From the NCBI GenBank assembly GCA_027488195.1, contig JAIYCD010000323.1:1-60899 (forward strand): a DNA stretch of 60,899 nt, in the 5' to 3' direction. Shown here one piece after another: positions 21,898-31,248 of the stretch. Each line of letters opens with the position of its first letter. The first letter of the stretch is position 1. This stretch comes from Acetobacteraceae bacterium (GTDB lineage Bacteria > Pseudomonadota > Alphaproteobacteria > Acetobacterales > Acetobacteraceae). Under the pieces are notes generated by a model, which saw nothing but the letters and a program-made list of their open reading frames with translations, was not told the origin of the DNA and did not search any database. Made by a program: the position numbers and the translations under genes.

Positions 21898-23392
21898 GCG
21901 ATTCATCATCCACACGATGGGGCAGCGCACGCCGCCCGCGAGCCTGGAGGCCGAGCAGGCCCTCCTCGGCGCCCTGCTGGCCAACAACAAGGCCTATGAC
22001 CGCGTGGCCGAGTTCCTGCGGCCCGAACACTTCGCAGATGCGATCCATGGCCGCGTCTTCGCCGCCATCGCGCGTCGCGTCGATGCCGGCCGCCTGGCGG
22101 ATGCCGTCACGCTCCGGCAGGAGTTCGAGGCCTCGGGCGAGCTCGCAGAGGTCGGTGGTGCCGCCTATATCGCGCAGTTGCTCGGCGCCATGGTCGGCAT
22201 CATCAACGCGGGCGAGTACGGCCGCCTGGTGCATGACATGTATCAGCGCCGCCAGATCCTCGATGCATGTGAGGAGGCGGTGAACGCCGCCTATGGCGAG
22301 GGCGAGATGGACGCGGCCGCCATCGCCGATCGGCTGGATGGCGCGCTCCTCGCGCTGCGTGACGGTGGGGCGCATCGGCTGAAGACGATGGAGGAGGTGG
22401 CGCGCGAATCCGTGGCGAACGTAGCCGCCGCCGCTGCGCGGGGTGGTGGCGTCTCCGGCATCACCTGGGGCTATCGCCCGCTGGATCGCATGACGGGCGG
22501 GCTGCATCCGGGGCAGCTCATCGTGATCGGTGCCCGGCCCTCGATGGGCAAGACCGCGCTCGCCGTTGGCGTCGCGGCGCGGGCGGCGGCCGAGGGGGCG
22601 CGGGTTCTCTTCGTCTCGGCCGAGATGCTGGCGCGGGGTGTGGCGGATCGCGTCGTCGCGGCAGTCTCGGGTGTGCCGCTGGATTCACTCCTGCGCGGTG
22701 GCAGCTTCAACTCGGAGGGGGGCTTCCAGTCCTTCGCGCCGGATGGGTGGGAGATGCGGGCCATCGGCGAAGCGGCGCGGCGCGTGTCGCAGCTGCCCAT
22801 TCTCTGGGATGACGCGCCGAGCATTCCGCTTCCCGCCATCCGCGCGCGGGCGCGCGGGATGCGCCGCAAGGGCGGGCTTGACCTCATCGTGGTGGACTAC
22901 CTGGGCATGCTGGCGCCGTCCGTCGCCGCCAAGCGGCAGAACCGCGTCTATGAGGTGAGCGAGCTGGCGTCGGGCCTGAAGGCCCTGGCGAAGGAGCTTG
23001 AGGTACCGGTGCTGCTGCTGTCGCAGCTCAACCGCGGCGTTGAGGGACGGGAGGAGAAGATGCCCGGGCTGAGTGACCTGCGAGACAGCGGCTCGATCGA
23101 GCAGGATGCCGATGTCGTCGGCTTCATCCATCGGCCGCACTACTACCTTTCGCGCTCGATTCCGACGCGCAAGGGCAATGAGAGCGGCGAGGCCTTCGAG
23201 GCCCGGAAATCGCAATGGTATCTCGACTGCCAAGCGGAAGAAGGCAAGGCCACGATCCTTCTCGCCAAGCAGCGGCAGGGCCCGACGGGGCCGGTGCGGC
23301 TGCACTTCTTGGATCAGCTCACCTGGTTCCTGAACAGCGCGCCGAGTGCCGAGCGCGGATCCGAGCCTGTCGTGCCGGGCCTGCCGGAATAA
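21890..23392 (+). CDS. dnaB: Replicative DNA helicase DnaB (phage)
   Basis: A 500-residue hexameric helicase. The N-terminal primase-interacting domain (SLEAEQALLGALLANN...) is followed by the RecA-like domain with Walker A GARPSMGKT at 214-222, DLIVVDYLGML (Walker B) and DLRDSGSIEQDADVV (motif H4). Full length for DnaB (about 470-500). The start at 21890 overlaps the upstream stop (ATGACTGA). It probably loads on phage DNA with the replication protein encoded next. Confidence 0.95.
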   Translation: MTERFIIHTMGQRTPPASLEAEQALLGALLANNKAYDRVAEFLRPEHFADAIHGRVFAAIARRVDAGRLADAVTLRQEFEASGELAEVGGAAYIAQLLGAMVGIINAGEYGRLVHDMYQRRQILDACEEAVNAAYGEGEMDAAAIADRLDGALLALRDGGAHRLKTMEEVARESVANVAAAAARGGGVSGITWGYRPLDRMTGGLHPGQLIVIGARPSMGKTALAVGVAARAAAEGARVLFVSAEMLARGVADRVVAAVSGVPLDSLLRGGSFNSEGGFQSFAPDGWEMRAIGEAARRVSQLPILWDDAPSIPLPAIRARARGMRRKGGLDLIVVDYLGMLAPSVAAKRQNRVYEVSELASGLKALAKELEVPVLLLSQLNRGVEGREEKMPGLSDLRDSGSIEQDADVVGFIHRPHYYLSRSIPTRKGNESGEAFEARKSQWYLDCQAEEGKATILLAKQRQGPTGPVRLHFLDQLTWFLNSAPSAERGSEPVVPGLPE

Positions 23393-23415
23393 CCCAAGAA
23401 ACCCAAGAGGACGCC

Positions 23416-24258
23416 ATGGCGAGCCGCTGCACCTGTGATCGTATCGAGGCCCTGCTGGAGGGGTTGCCCTGGTTCAAGGCGCTGCCGGGCGGCGCGCGCT
23501 GGCTCTGCTTCAAGCTGGTGAAGTTGATGGCGACGTCGGCCTATGACGGCGCGATCCCGTATTCGGATGCTGCTCGGGTTTCGATGTTGGTTTCCATGGA
23601 GGTAACCGAAACCGAAACCTATCTGGAAACCCTGTTGGAAACCGGATTGCTGACGCGCGATGCCGCGGGCCGGCTGCTCTGCCCGGCGATGGAGGGCGTC
23701 TCCGCCAGGGCGCGCGCCGCGCGGGAAAACGGCAGGAAAGGCGGGCGTCCGCGCAAAGAGCCGGCGCTGACGCCGCAGAATGATCCGCGCCAGGTGGTGG
23801 CAAAGCTGCCCATTTCGGGTGGGCTTACGAAACCCAGCGAAACCCAACGATGGGAGACGCCAAGCGCCGGGGTTCCGCCGCGCACTACTACTACTGTTAG
23901 TGAAGTAAGAAGTAGCAGTAGTGGCCTCAGTCCCGAAGCGTGCGCGCTGGGGCGCGAGGCGATGGAGGTGGCGGGCCTCGTCGGGCGTCGCATTGACTGG
24001 CGGCCGGCGTCCGAATGGCTAGCGAAGGGGCACACTCATGCGCACGTCATCGCCGCGATCCGCTCCCGCGTGGCCAAGCCCGGCTACGAGGCGAGCCGTG
24101 TCAACTCGCTGCGCTACTTCAACGATGTCCTGGGAGAGGCAGCGCCGCCGCCTGTGCCGCGCGACAGCACGCCTTGGCTCGATGCGTTCGAGGCCTGGGA
24201 GCTCGGCGGAAAGATCGGCCCGGCACCACGGCTCGAGGACTTCCGAAAGGTGGCGTGA
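23416..24258 (+). CDS. Putative phage replication protein
   Basis: A 280-residue protein with an AAGAGGA ribosome binding site. Residues about 18-85 look like a winged-helix N-terminus (WLCFKLVKLMATSAYDGAIPYSDAARVSMLVSMEVTET...), the middle has a basic ARENGRKGGRPRKE stretch, and the C-terminal third is helical. Position directly after dnaB and the candidate iterons inside it suggest an O/initiator role; this is inference. Confidence 0.55.
   Translation: MASRCTCDRIEALLEGLPWFKALPGGARWLCFKLVKLMATSAYDGAIPYSDAARVSMLVSMEVTETETYLETLLETGLLTRDAAGRLLCPAMEGVSARARAARENGRKGGRPRKEPALTPQNDPRQVVAKLPISGGLTKPSETQRWETPSAGVPPRTTTTVSEVRSSSSGLSPEACALGREAMEVAGLVGRRIDWRPASEWLAKGHTHAHVIAAIRSRVAKPGYEASRVNSLRYFNDVLGEAAPPPVPRDSTPWLDAFEAWELGGKIGPAPRLEDFRKVA
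23577..23922. other. Candidate phage replication origin
   Basis: GAAACC or its complement occurs six times in 67 bp (23577, 23589, 23608, 23614, 23626, 23638), twice more at 23829 and 23839, and is followed by a less GC-rich stretch with inverted arms ACTACTG (23890-23896) and CAGTAGT (23916-23922). The layout resembles an iteron array plus unwinding region inside an initiator gene, as in lambda O. Confidence 0.4.
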
Positions 24259-24294
24259 CCGCGGTTGCAGAATATCTTGGGAAGGGGAAAGAAT

Positions 24295-24918
24295 ATGCTT
24301 GACCAGGCTCGCGCAGCCTCGCTAACTGACGCCTCAAGGCAGGAGCCGTCCACCATCCGGGACGTTTCCTGCGGCAGCCGTGGTGCAGCATGGTACTGCG
24401 CCCAGATCCAGCCGGGCCGAGAGCTCGCTGCCTTCGATGATCTGACCCATCCTAACAGTCCGAACAAGCGAGTGTGGGCGGCCTATTTGCCGCATGTGCT
24501 GGAGCGCCGTTGGAGTCGGGAGCGTGACGGCCGCGAGCGGAGCCGGATCGCCACTGTCCTGATGTTCCCAGGCTACATCTTTATCAAGTTCGACGTGCGG
24601 CGCGATCCCTGGCCGAGGCTCTACGGTGTTCGAGGCCTCCGCCATCTAATCTACGCTTCACCTGGTCAGCCTTACGCCATTTCCGAAGCGCAGATGGCCG
24701 ATATCCGTGCCAAGCAGGCATCGGAAACCGCGAAGCTCGAGGCTGAGATCGCCACGCCGTTCCCTGCGGGTGAACGGCTCAAGGTTGTGGCGGGTGGATG
24801 GACAGGGATTGAGGGAGTTTGCCTCTGGTCCAGCAAGGATCGCGTTCGGATGCTCATGAGCCTGTTTGGCCGCACCTTCGAGCAAGACCTCCCGCTCGGC
24901 CGGGTTAAGAGCGCATGA
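24295..24918 (+). CDS. NusG-family transcription elongation factor paralogue
   Basis: A 207-residue protein. The NGN domain spans about 33-140 (AWYCAQIQPGRELAAF..., then FPGYIFIKFD) and a KOW domain lies at the C-terminus (PAGERLKVVAGGWTGIEGVCLW). The start at 24295 has AAGGGGAAAG upstream; the in-frame TTG at 24265 does not. It lies immediately before the HNH and terminase genes, so it may act as a late-operon antiterminator in place of a Q protein. It overlaps the HNH gene by 4 bp. Confidence 0.85.
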   Translation: MLDQARAASLTDASRQEPSTIRDVSCGSRGAAWYCAQIQPGRELAAFDDLTHPNSPNKRVWAAYLPHVLERRWSRERDGRERSRIATVLMFPGYIFIKFDVRRDPWPRLYGVRGLRHLIYASPGQPYAISEAQMADIRAKQASETAKLEAEIATPFPAGERLKVVAGGWTGIEGVCLWSSKDRVRMLMSLFGRTFEQDLPLGRVKSA

Positions 24919-25259
24919 CGCGGTTCCTGCGCCCGGCGCTGGCCCAGAGTGACACCAGGTCTGTCCGGCCAGCACCCAAGCAGCGGGCCTCGATCTATGG
25001 CACGGCCGAGCATCAGGAGTGGCGGGCCGCTGTCGTGCACCGCGCGGCCGGGATTTGCCAAGGCAAGGGCTGCTGCCGCTCGGGCGTGCGACTCTTCGCC
25101 GATCACATCGTTGAGCTGCGCGACGGCGGCTCCCCTTACGACCTCACCAACGGCCAGGCCCTTTGCGGCGCCTGTCACTCTCGCAAGACCGCCGCGGCGC
25201 GGGCGGCCCGCCAGCAGGGGGGTGGGGGGGGTCAATCTCTGGGTGGTGGGGGCCAGTGA
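24915..25259 (+). CDS. HNH endonuclease
   Basis: A 114-residue protein. CQGKGCCRSG, ADHIVELRDGG and LCGACHSRKT supply the zinc cysteines and the H-N-H catalytic core. HNH proteins next to terminase often assist cos or headful DNA packaging in phages. The C-terminus is a glycine-rich low-complexity tail. Confidence 0.88.
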   Translation: MTRFLRPALAQSDTRSVRPAPKQRASIYGTAEHQEWRAAVVHRAAGICQGKGCCRSGVRLFADHIVELRDGGSPYDLTNGQALCGACHSRKTAAARAARQQGGGGGQSLGGGGQ

Positions 25260-25318
25260 CCGCTATAGGGGTCACGCACAGGTTTTTTATTTAATCCGAG
25301 GAATTCCAGGAGGGTAGC
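25260..25318 (+). promoter_or_regulatory. AT-rich leader of the late operon
   Basis: The 59-bp gap contains CAGGTTTTTTATTTAATCC and then an AGGAGGG ribosome binding site before the small terminase. It is the only sizeable break between the HNH gene and the late genes, so it may hold the late promoter or an antitermination site. Confidence 0.3.
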
Positions 25319-25990
25319 ATGGCGGTTGACCATCAACGCCCTGTGCGAAAGCGAGGCCGACCTCCACATGAGCCAACGGCTGAGCTGCGAGCCCGCGTTG
25401 CGCGGTTGACCTCGGAGGGAAGCACGGTCGCCGTTATCGCCAAGGCGATCGGTCTGTCTGAACCCACCTTGCGAGTCCACTACGAGCGTGAGCTGCAAGC
25501 TAACAAGCCTCACGCGCCGCTTCCCTTCGGCCCAGATGAGGATCTCGGCCAGGCGCCGCCTCGCCACACCAACCCCGGGGGCCGCCCCGAGCACATCCCG
25601 ACCGAAGAGAGCCGCCAGCGAGTTGAAGTCTTGGCCGCAACCGGCATGTTCGCCTGGCAGATCGCAGCCAACCTAAAGATCAGCGAGCCGACGCTGCGCC
25701 TGCATTACGGCGAGGAGCTCCTCCTCGGCGCATCGCGCAAAAAAGGTGAGATGCTGCTGAGCATGTTCGATGCCGGTAAAGGCGGGAACGTGGCTGCGAT
25801 GAAGGGCTTCCTGGCCGCCTGCCGCGAGCATGGCGACACCCCTCTCGAGAACCGCGCGCCCAAGGCAAGCGAGCCCAAGCTGGGCAAGAAAGAGCAGCAA
25901 CTGATAGATGCCCGCTCGCCCAACGCGAGCACCTCCCTCGGCGCCCTGATGGCCAAGCGCCTGGGCCTTACCGACGGACACTTGAACTAA
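25319..25990 (+). CDS. Terminase small subunit
   Basis: A 223-residue protein. Two related HTH units are visible: RVARLTSEGSTVAVIAKAIGLSEPTLRVHY near residue 27 and RVEVLAATGMFAWQIAANLKISEPTLRLHY near residue 101, an internal duplication. The linker and C-terminal basic helical region fit a packaging-site recognition protein. It precedes the large subunit by 3 bp and follows an HNH gene. Confidence 0.85.
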   Translation: MAVDHQRPVRKRGRPPHEPTAELRARVARLTSEGSTVAVIAKAIGLSEPTLRVHYERELQANKPHAPLPFGPDEDLGQAPPRHTNPGGRPEHIPTEESRQRVEVLAATGMFAWQIAANLKISEPTLRLHYGEELLLGASRKKGEMLLSMFDAGKGGNVAAMKGFLAACREHGDTPLENRAPKASEPKLGKKEQQLIDARSPNASTSLGALMAKRLGLTDGHLN

Positions 25991-25993
25991 GTC

Positions 25994-27739
25994 ATGTGGG
26001 ACCTGTCCTGTCGTGACTGGGAATCGCGCATTCGCGACCGCCGATCGCTGATTCCGAGCCTGCCACTGATCCGAACAGAGGCAGAGGAAGCCCTAGATTT
26101 TTTTGATCAACTGCAGCTGCCTGACGTGCCTGGGAACCCGTATCTCGCGGAAGCCGCCGGCCCCTGGTTTCGCGACATCGTAGCTACAGCTTTTGGTTCC
26201 TGGGACCCGGTGGCTGAAGAGCGGATGATCCAGGACATCTTCGTCCTCGCACCCAAAGGGCAGTCCAAGACCAGCTACAGCGCCGCTCTGATGTTGACGG
26301 CCATGCTCATGAACAAGCGCCCGAAGGCCGAGGCGCTCTTCGTCGGGCCGACGCAATCCATTTCCGACCGCGCCTATGAACAGGCGGTCGGCATGATTGA
26401 ACTGAGCCCGGATTTGAAGGCGCGTTTTAAGCCGCGCGATCACCTGAAGACAATCGAAGACCTTTTCAATTCATCCACGCTGAAGGTGAAGACCTTCGAT
26501 CTCAACATCCTGACAGGCGCCATGCCGTTCATCGTGCTGCTCGATGAGATCCACCTGCTCGGCAAGAACCAGCACACCAGCAAGCTCCTCCGTCAGATCC
26601 GCGGTGGACTCGGCAAGCGCCCCGAGGGGCTGCTGATCATCACCACGACGCAGAGCGATGAGCCGCCTACCGGGGCTTTCCGCGACGAACTGATCATGGC
26701 TCGCAAGATCCGGGATGGAGCTTTCGACGGTCAGATTATGCGGCCCATGCTGCCCGTCCTCTACGAATTCCCGCCTGACATTGCCCGTGACCAGGGGCTC
26801 TGGGAGAACACGGACAACTGGTCGATGGTCATGCCCAACCTGGGGCGATCCGTCCGGCTGAACATCCTCGCTGCCGACTGGGAGACGGAAAAATCGAAGG
26901 GCGAGCACGCCGTCCGCATCTGGGCGTCGCAGCACCTGAACATCGAGATTGGCCTGGGCCTCCGCACCGACGCCTGGATCGGCGCCACCTACTGGGAGCG
27001 CTGCATCGATGCGGAGATCACGCTGGATGCGTTGCTTCTCCGCTGCGACGTCATCACGGCCTCCCTCGACGGCGGCGGCATGGACGATCTGCTGGGCCTT
27101 TGCCTCCTGGGCCTCTGTCGCGACACTGGGAAGTGGTTGGCTTGGTTTCATGCGTGGGCGCATCGCATCGCGCTCGATCGGCGCAAAGGTGAGGCGGCTC
27201 GCCTCCTCGACTTTGCTGAGCAGGGTGACCTGACCATCGTTGAGCAGCCAGGCGCTCATGTCGCCGATGCAGTTGACTATGTGGAGCGGGTCTTCAAAGC
27301 CGGGCTGCTCGGTGGCGTTGGCCTCGACAGCTACGACATCAAGGACATTGTGGCAGAGCTGGCGGACCGCGGCATCTCTGGAGAGACCATCTTCGGCGAC
27401 CAGTCGGCCGACCTGGTGCAGGGCATCCCGCAGGGCTGGCGAATCTCCGGCGCGATCAAGACTACGGAACTTAAGCTGGCGGCGCGGAAGCTGCTTCACG
27501 CGGGCCGGCCGCTGATGAGCTGGTGCGTCAGCAACGCGAAGGTGGAGCCGAAGGGCAACGCCATCAGCATCACCAAGGCCGCCGCCGGTACGGCCAAGAT
27601 CGACCCGCTGGTCGCGCTGTTCAACGCCGTCGAGCTGATGACGCGAGATCCGCAGCCGGGCGGCGGATCAATCTACGACGATCCAGCCAATTTCGATGAC
27701 GAGCTCGAGCTGCAGGAGGCGGACGACGATGACGACTGA
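25994..27739 (+). CDS. Terminase large subunit
   Basis: A 581-residue packaging motor. The ATPase Walker A variant is PKGQSKT at 87-93, Walker B is VLLDEIH with D184/E185, and the C-terminal nuclease begins near TASLDGGGMDD. It cleaves and translocates DNA through the portal. It overlaps the portal gene by 11 bp. Confidence 0.95.
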   Translation: MWDLSCRDWESRIRDRRSLIPSLPLIRTEAEEALDFFDQLQLPDVPGNPYLAEAAGPWFRDIVATAFGSWDPVAEERMIQDIFVLAPKGQSKTSYSAALMLTAMLMNKRPKAEALFVGPTQSISDRAYEQAVGMIELSPDLKARFKPRDHLKTIEDLFNSSTLKVKTFDLNILTGAMPFIVLLDEIHLLGKNQHTSKLLRQIRGGLGKRPEGLLIITTTQSDEPPTGAFRDELIMARKIRDGAFDGQIMRPMLPVLYEFPPDIARDQGLWENTDNWSMVMPNLGRSVRLNILAADWETEKSKGEHAVRIWASQHLNIEIGLGLRTDAWIGATYWERCIDAEITLDALLLRCDVITASLDGGGMDDLLGLCLLGLCRDTGKWLAWFHAWAHRIALDRRKGEAARLLDFAEQGDLTIVEQPGAHVADAVDYVERVFKAGLLGGVGLDSYDIKDIVAELADRGISGETIFGDQSADLVQGIPQGWRISGAIKTTELKLAARKLLHAGRPLMSWCVSNAKVEPKGNAISITKAAAGTAKIDPLVALFNAVELMTRDPQPGGGSIYDDPANFDDELELQEADDDDD

Positions 27740-29012
27740 ACCCCGCCCCGGCTTCATGCGCCGCATCGCTGCCCGGGTCTCGCGCTGGGCCGATGATGTC
27801 CGCCCCGGTCGCATCGCGGTGGTCAGCCGTACCCAGGCCGGCGTCAGTGTGGACGCCGAGACCGCGCTTAAGAACGCCGTGGTCTGGGCCTGCATCCGCT
27901 ATCTGACCAACGCCGTCGCGCAGCTGCCCTGGCGCGTGGTGCGCGAGGAGCGCGATGGCGACAAGAAGATCCAGCCGAGCCATCCGGTGGACTCGCTCAT
28001 CAACAAGCGCCCCTGCCCCGAGATGGGTGCCTTCACCTGGCGCCAGACCATGCTGGGCAACGCCCTGCGCTACGGCAACGCCTATGCCGAGATCGAGCGC
28101 GACATGGCCGGCCGCCCTATTGCCATGTGGCCCCTCCACCCCTTGCGCGTGACGCCCCGCCGGCGGATCGACACCGGCGCCCTCTACTATGACGTACAGG
28201 GTGACGGCGTGGGCCAGAGGGTCGAGCTCGAGCCGCAGGACGTCTACCACCTTCGCGGCTTTGGAGACGGCCCCGTGGGCTACAACGTGGTGGAGTACGC
28301 CGCGCAGAGCATCGGCTGGGCGCAGGCGACGGAGATTTTCGGGGCCAGCTTCTTCGGCGAAGGCATGAACCCGGGCGGCATCGTGGAGGGCGCCGGCAGC
28401 CTGAAGAAGGAAGGCTTGGCCAGGCTGAAAGCAGAATTCAAGAAGCTCTATCAGGGCCCTTCCAAGGCCAACCGCACAGTGTTCCTGGATGCGGGAATGA
28501 AATGGACGCCAGTGAGCGTCCAGCCCGACAAGGCGCAGTTCATCGAGACCCGCCAGCACCAGGTGGAGGAGATCTGCCGCTGGTTCGGGGTGCCACCTCA
28601 CAAGGTGATGCACATGCTGCGGGCCACCTTCAACAACATCGAGCACCAGGGCATCGAGGTTGTGACGGATTCGGTGGTGCCCTGGGTCCGCATTATGGAA
28701 GACGAGGCGGACTGGAAGCTTTTCGGCCAGAACCGTACGGGCCTTTCCACCACCATGGACCTGGCGGCGCTCTTGCGCGGCGACATGAAGTCCCAGGCCG
28801 AATACTTCGCCACGCTGACGCAGAACGGCATCATGAACCGCAACGAGGCCCGCGCGCGCCTCGGCATCAACCGCGGCGGCCCCGATCTCGACAAGTTCAC
28901 CGTCCAGGTGAACCTCACCACGCTGGAGCGCATCGGCGAAGACGCGCATCCACCTGCGGCTCAGCCGCAGCCAGGCGCCGACCCGGCGCAGGACACCCCG
29001 ACCACCACATAG
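27729..29012 (+). CDS. HK97-type portal protein
   Basis: A 427-residue portal. Typical elements are VVWACIRYLTNAVAQLPW near the N-terminus, MLGNALRYGNAYAEI and FGVPPHKVMHM in the core, and GIMNRNEARARLGI near the C-terminus. The start at 27729 overlaps the terminase stop. It forms the dodecameric DNA channel. Confidence 0.95.
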   Translation: MTTEPRPGFMRRIAARVSRWADDVRPGRIAVVSRTQAGVSVDAETALKNAVVWACIRYLTNAVAQLPWRVVREERDGDKKIQPSHPVDSLINKRPCPEMGAFTWRQTMLGNALRYGNAYAEIERDMAGRPIAMWPLHPLRVTPRRRIDTGALYYDVQGDGVGQRVELEPQDVYHLRGFGDGPVGYNVVEYAAQSIGWAQATEIFGASFFGEGMNPGGIVEGAGSLKKEGLARLKAEFKKLYQGPSKANRTVFLDAGMKWTPVSVQPDKAQFIETRQHQVEEICRWFGVPPHKVMHMLRATFNNIEHQGIEVVTDSVVPWVRIMEDEADWKLFGQNRTGLSTTMDLAALLRGDMKSQAEYFATLTQNGIMNRNEARARLGINRGGPDLDKFTVQVNLTTLERIGEDAHPPAAQPQPGADPAQDTPTTT

Positions 29013-29024
29013 GAGGCCCCGCGC

Positions 29025-29711
29025 ATGGGCGCTGGCTATCGCATGACCGCCCGCGGCAAGGCCGAGGCGGAGGTGCTGCTCTACGAGGATATCGGCGGCT
29101 GGTTCGGTGGCGTGACGGCCAAGGACTTCTACGCCGACCTCCGCGCACTGGGGCAGATCGACACCCTGAACATTCGGATCAACTCCATGGGCGGCGAGGT
29201 ATTCGAGGGGCTGGCGATCTATCGCCACCTGGCGGAGCACGCCGCGCGCAAGGTGGTGCATGTGGATGGCGTCGCGGCCTCGATCGCGTCGATCATCGCC
29301 ATGGCCGGCAGCGAGATCCACGTCTCCGAAGCTGGGCGCATCATGATCCATGATGCCTCCGGCGCTTGCTGGGGCACGGCGGAGCAGATGCGCGAGACGG
29401 CCGATCGGCTGGAGAGCATCACCGGGAGCCTGACCGACATCTACGTCGCCCGCACCGGCGTGAAGCGCGAGCAGGTGCGCGAATGGATGCTGGCCGAGAC
29501 CTGGTTCACGGCGGATGAGGCCGTGAAGGCCGGCATGGCGACGAAGATCGCCGCGAATGTGCGCATGGCCGCGCACTTCGACCCGCTGAAACACACTCAC
29601 ATCCGCCGCCCGCCGGCTGATCTCGCCACGGCCACGCCGCGCCCGGTGCGCGACGAAATGGCGGCGAAGATTTCCGCCATGCGCGCGCGGCTCATCCATC
29701 CCGCCCGTTGA
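29025..29711 (+). CDS. ClpP-like prohead protease
   Basis: A 228-residue serine protease. Ser86 lies in GVAASIAS and His109 in IMIHDASG, the ClpP catalytic pair; the NSMGGEVFEGLAIYRHL block is also diagnostic. It probably matures the capsid protein encoded next. AGGAGG precedes the start. Confidence 0.92.
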   Translation: MGAGYRMTARGKAEAEVLLYEDIGGWFGGVTAKDFYADLRALGQIDTLNIRINSMGGEVFEGLAIYRHLAEHAARKVVHVDGVAASIASIIAMAGSEIHVSEAGRIMIHDASGACWGTAEQMRETADRLESITGSLTDIYVARTGVKREQVREWMLAETWFTADEAVKAGMATKIAANVRMAAHFDPLKHTHIRRPPADLATATPRPVRDEMAAKISAMRARLIHPAR

Positions 29712-29782
29712 GGCGGTCACGACGGGGCATCCCGCCCCTTAACAGGCCCGCTCAACGGCGTCTGCCACAAGGAGAGACCATC

Positions 29783-31240
29783 ATGTTCATCAATCGTCGG
29801 CAGGCGCTGATTCCTGCCTCCGTCCTGGCGCTTCTGTCGATGCCGCGCGAGTACTTCGCGGGCGTCGTTGCGGATGCCACCATCGCAGCGCACCGCGAGC
29901 GCCAGCAGGAGTTGGTGCAGTCGAGCGAGGCCGTCATCGCCCAGGCCGATGCCGAGCGGCGCGAGCTGACCGTCGAGGAGCGCAACACCATCGCTGCCAA
30001 CGCGGCCGAGGTGGACCGTCTCGAGGGCGAGGTCTCCCTGCGCGAGCGCATTACGGCCCAGGCCGGGCGCCTGGCGCAGCCGCACGGCCGCCGCACGGCG
30101 CCCGAGGCCACCCCGGGCGATGCAGCGGGCGAAGAGGGCGATCCCGCCCCGCGCCCGACGGCACAGGGCCGCCAGCATGGCGTCGCCCCCATCCCCGCGC
30201 AGCCGCGCGCCCAGGCCGCCGGCACTCATGGCTTCCGCAACATGGGCGACTTTGCCCTGGCCGTGCGCGTTGCCTCCGCGCGCGGGGGCGATGTGGATCG
30301 CCGCCTGACCAACGCCGCCGCTGGCACCTTCAGCCAGGAAAGCGTCGGCGCCGATGGCGGCTTCGCCGTCCCGCCTGACTTCCGCGACCAGATCATGCAG
30401 CGCATCTTCGCCGAGGACTCGCTCCTCGGCCGGTGCGACCAGCAGACTGCGAACGGCAATTCCTGGACGGCGCCGGTGGATGAGACCACGCCCTGGGGCG
30501 CCAACGGTGTGAAGGCCTACTGGGAGAGCGAGGCCGCCGCCATCACGCAGAGCAAGCCCAGCCTGCGCGAAATGAACGTCCGCCTCCACAAGCTGGCCAG
30601 CCTGGTGCCCGTGACGGAAGAGATGCTGGAGGATGCCGGCTCGATCGACGGCTACCTGCGCAGCAAGATGCCTGAGGCGCTGGACTGGACCACCTCCTTC
30701 GCCATCGCCTGGGGCACGGGCGTGGGCCAGCCGCTGGGCTTCATGCGCTCCGGCGCGCTGGTGACGCAGGCGGCGGAAGGCGGCCAGACGGCCGATACCA
30801 TCGTGGCGGCCAACATCGTGAAGATGTACTCGCGCATGTCCACGCGCAGCCTGCGCAGCTCGGTCTGGCTCATCCATCCGGATGCGCAGCCCCAGCTGTT
30901 CCTGCTGAACAACGCGAACCAGAACATCTACATGCCGCCCGGTGGCCTGTCCCAGGCGCCCTACGGCACGCTCTTCGGCCGGCCGGTCATCCCGCACCAG
31001 GTGTGCGAGACGGTGGGCGACGTCGGCGACATCATGTTCGTCGATCTGAGCCAGTACCTCGCCGTCCGCAAGGCTGGCGGCATCCGCCTGCAGACCTCGA
31101 TGCACCTCTGGTTCGACCAGGATCTGATGGCATTCAAGGCTACGCTTCGCCTTGCCGGCCAGCCCTGGTGGTCCGCGCCCATGTCCCCCCGCGACGGCAG
31201 CAACACGCAGTCGCCCTTCGTGACGCTCGCCGCGCGCTGA
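29783..31240 (+). CDS. HK97-type major capsid protein
   Basis: A 485-residue precursor. Residues 1-155 are a charged, helical and linker-like scaffold (delta) region; the HK97 fold begins near GTFSQESVGADGGFAVPPDF and continues with WGTGVGQPLGFM and LFGRPVI. Cleavage by the ClpP-like protease around residues 130-170 is expected. The start at 29783 follows AAGGAGAG. Confidence 0.95.
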   Translation: MFINRRQALIPASVLALLSMPREYFAGVVADATIAAHRERQQELVQSSEAVIAQADAERRELTVEERNTIAANAAEVDRLEGEVSLRERITAQAGRLAQPHGRRTAPEATPGDAAGEEGDPAPRPTAQGRQHGVAPIPAQPRAQAAGTHGFRNMGDFALAVRVASARGGDVDRRLTNAAAGTFSQESVGADGGFAVPPDFRDQIMQRIFAEDSLLGRCDQQTANGNSWTAPVDETTPWGANGVKAYWESEAAAITQSKPSLREMNVRLHKLASLVPVTEEMLEDAGSIDGYLRSKMPEALDWTTSFAIAWGTGVGQPLGFMRSGALVTQAAEGGQTADTIVAANIVKMYSRMSTRSLRSSVWLIHPDAQPQLFLLNNANQNIYMPPGGLSQAPYGTLFGRPVIPHQVCETVGDVGDIMFVDLSQYLAVRKAGGIRLQTSMHLWFDQDLMAFKATLRLAGQPWWSAPMSPRDGSNTQSPFVTLAAR

Positions 31241-31248
31241 GCGTGACG

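Noticed and set aside
20744-22507. A 587-residue minus-strand frame opposite small HTH genes and dnaB
   Set aside because: It has no domain or start signal, and the plus strand carries a coupled chain of genes over the same span.
23577-23650. The GAAACC cluster being only a Glu-Thr coding repeat
   Set aside because: Part of it is (VTETETYLETLLETG), but the inverted copies at 23577 and 23589 and those at 23829 and 23839 are in other frames or orientation, so the origin idea is kept at modest confidence.
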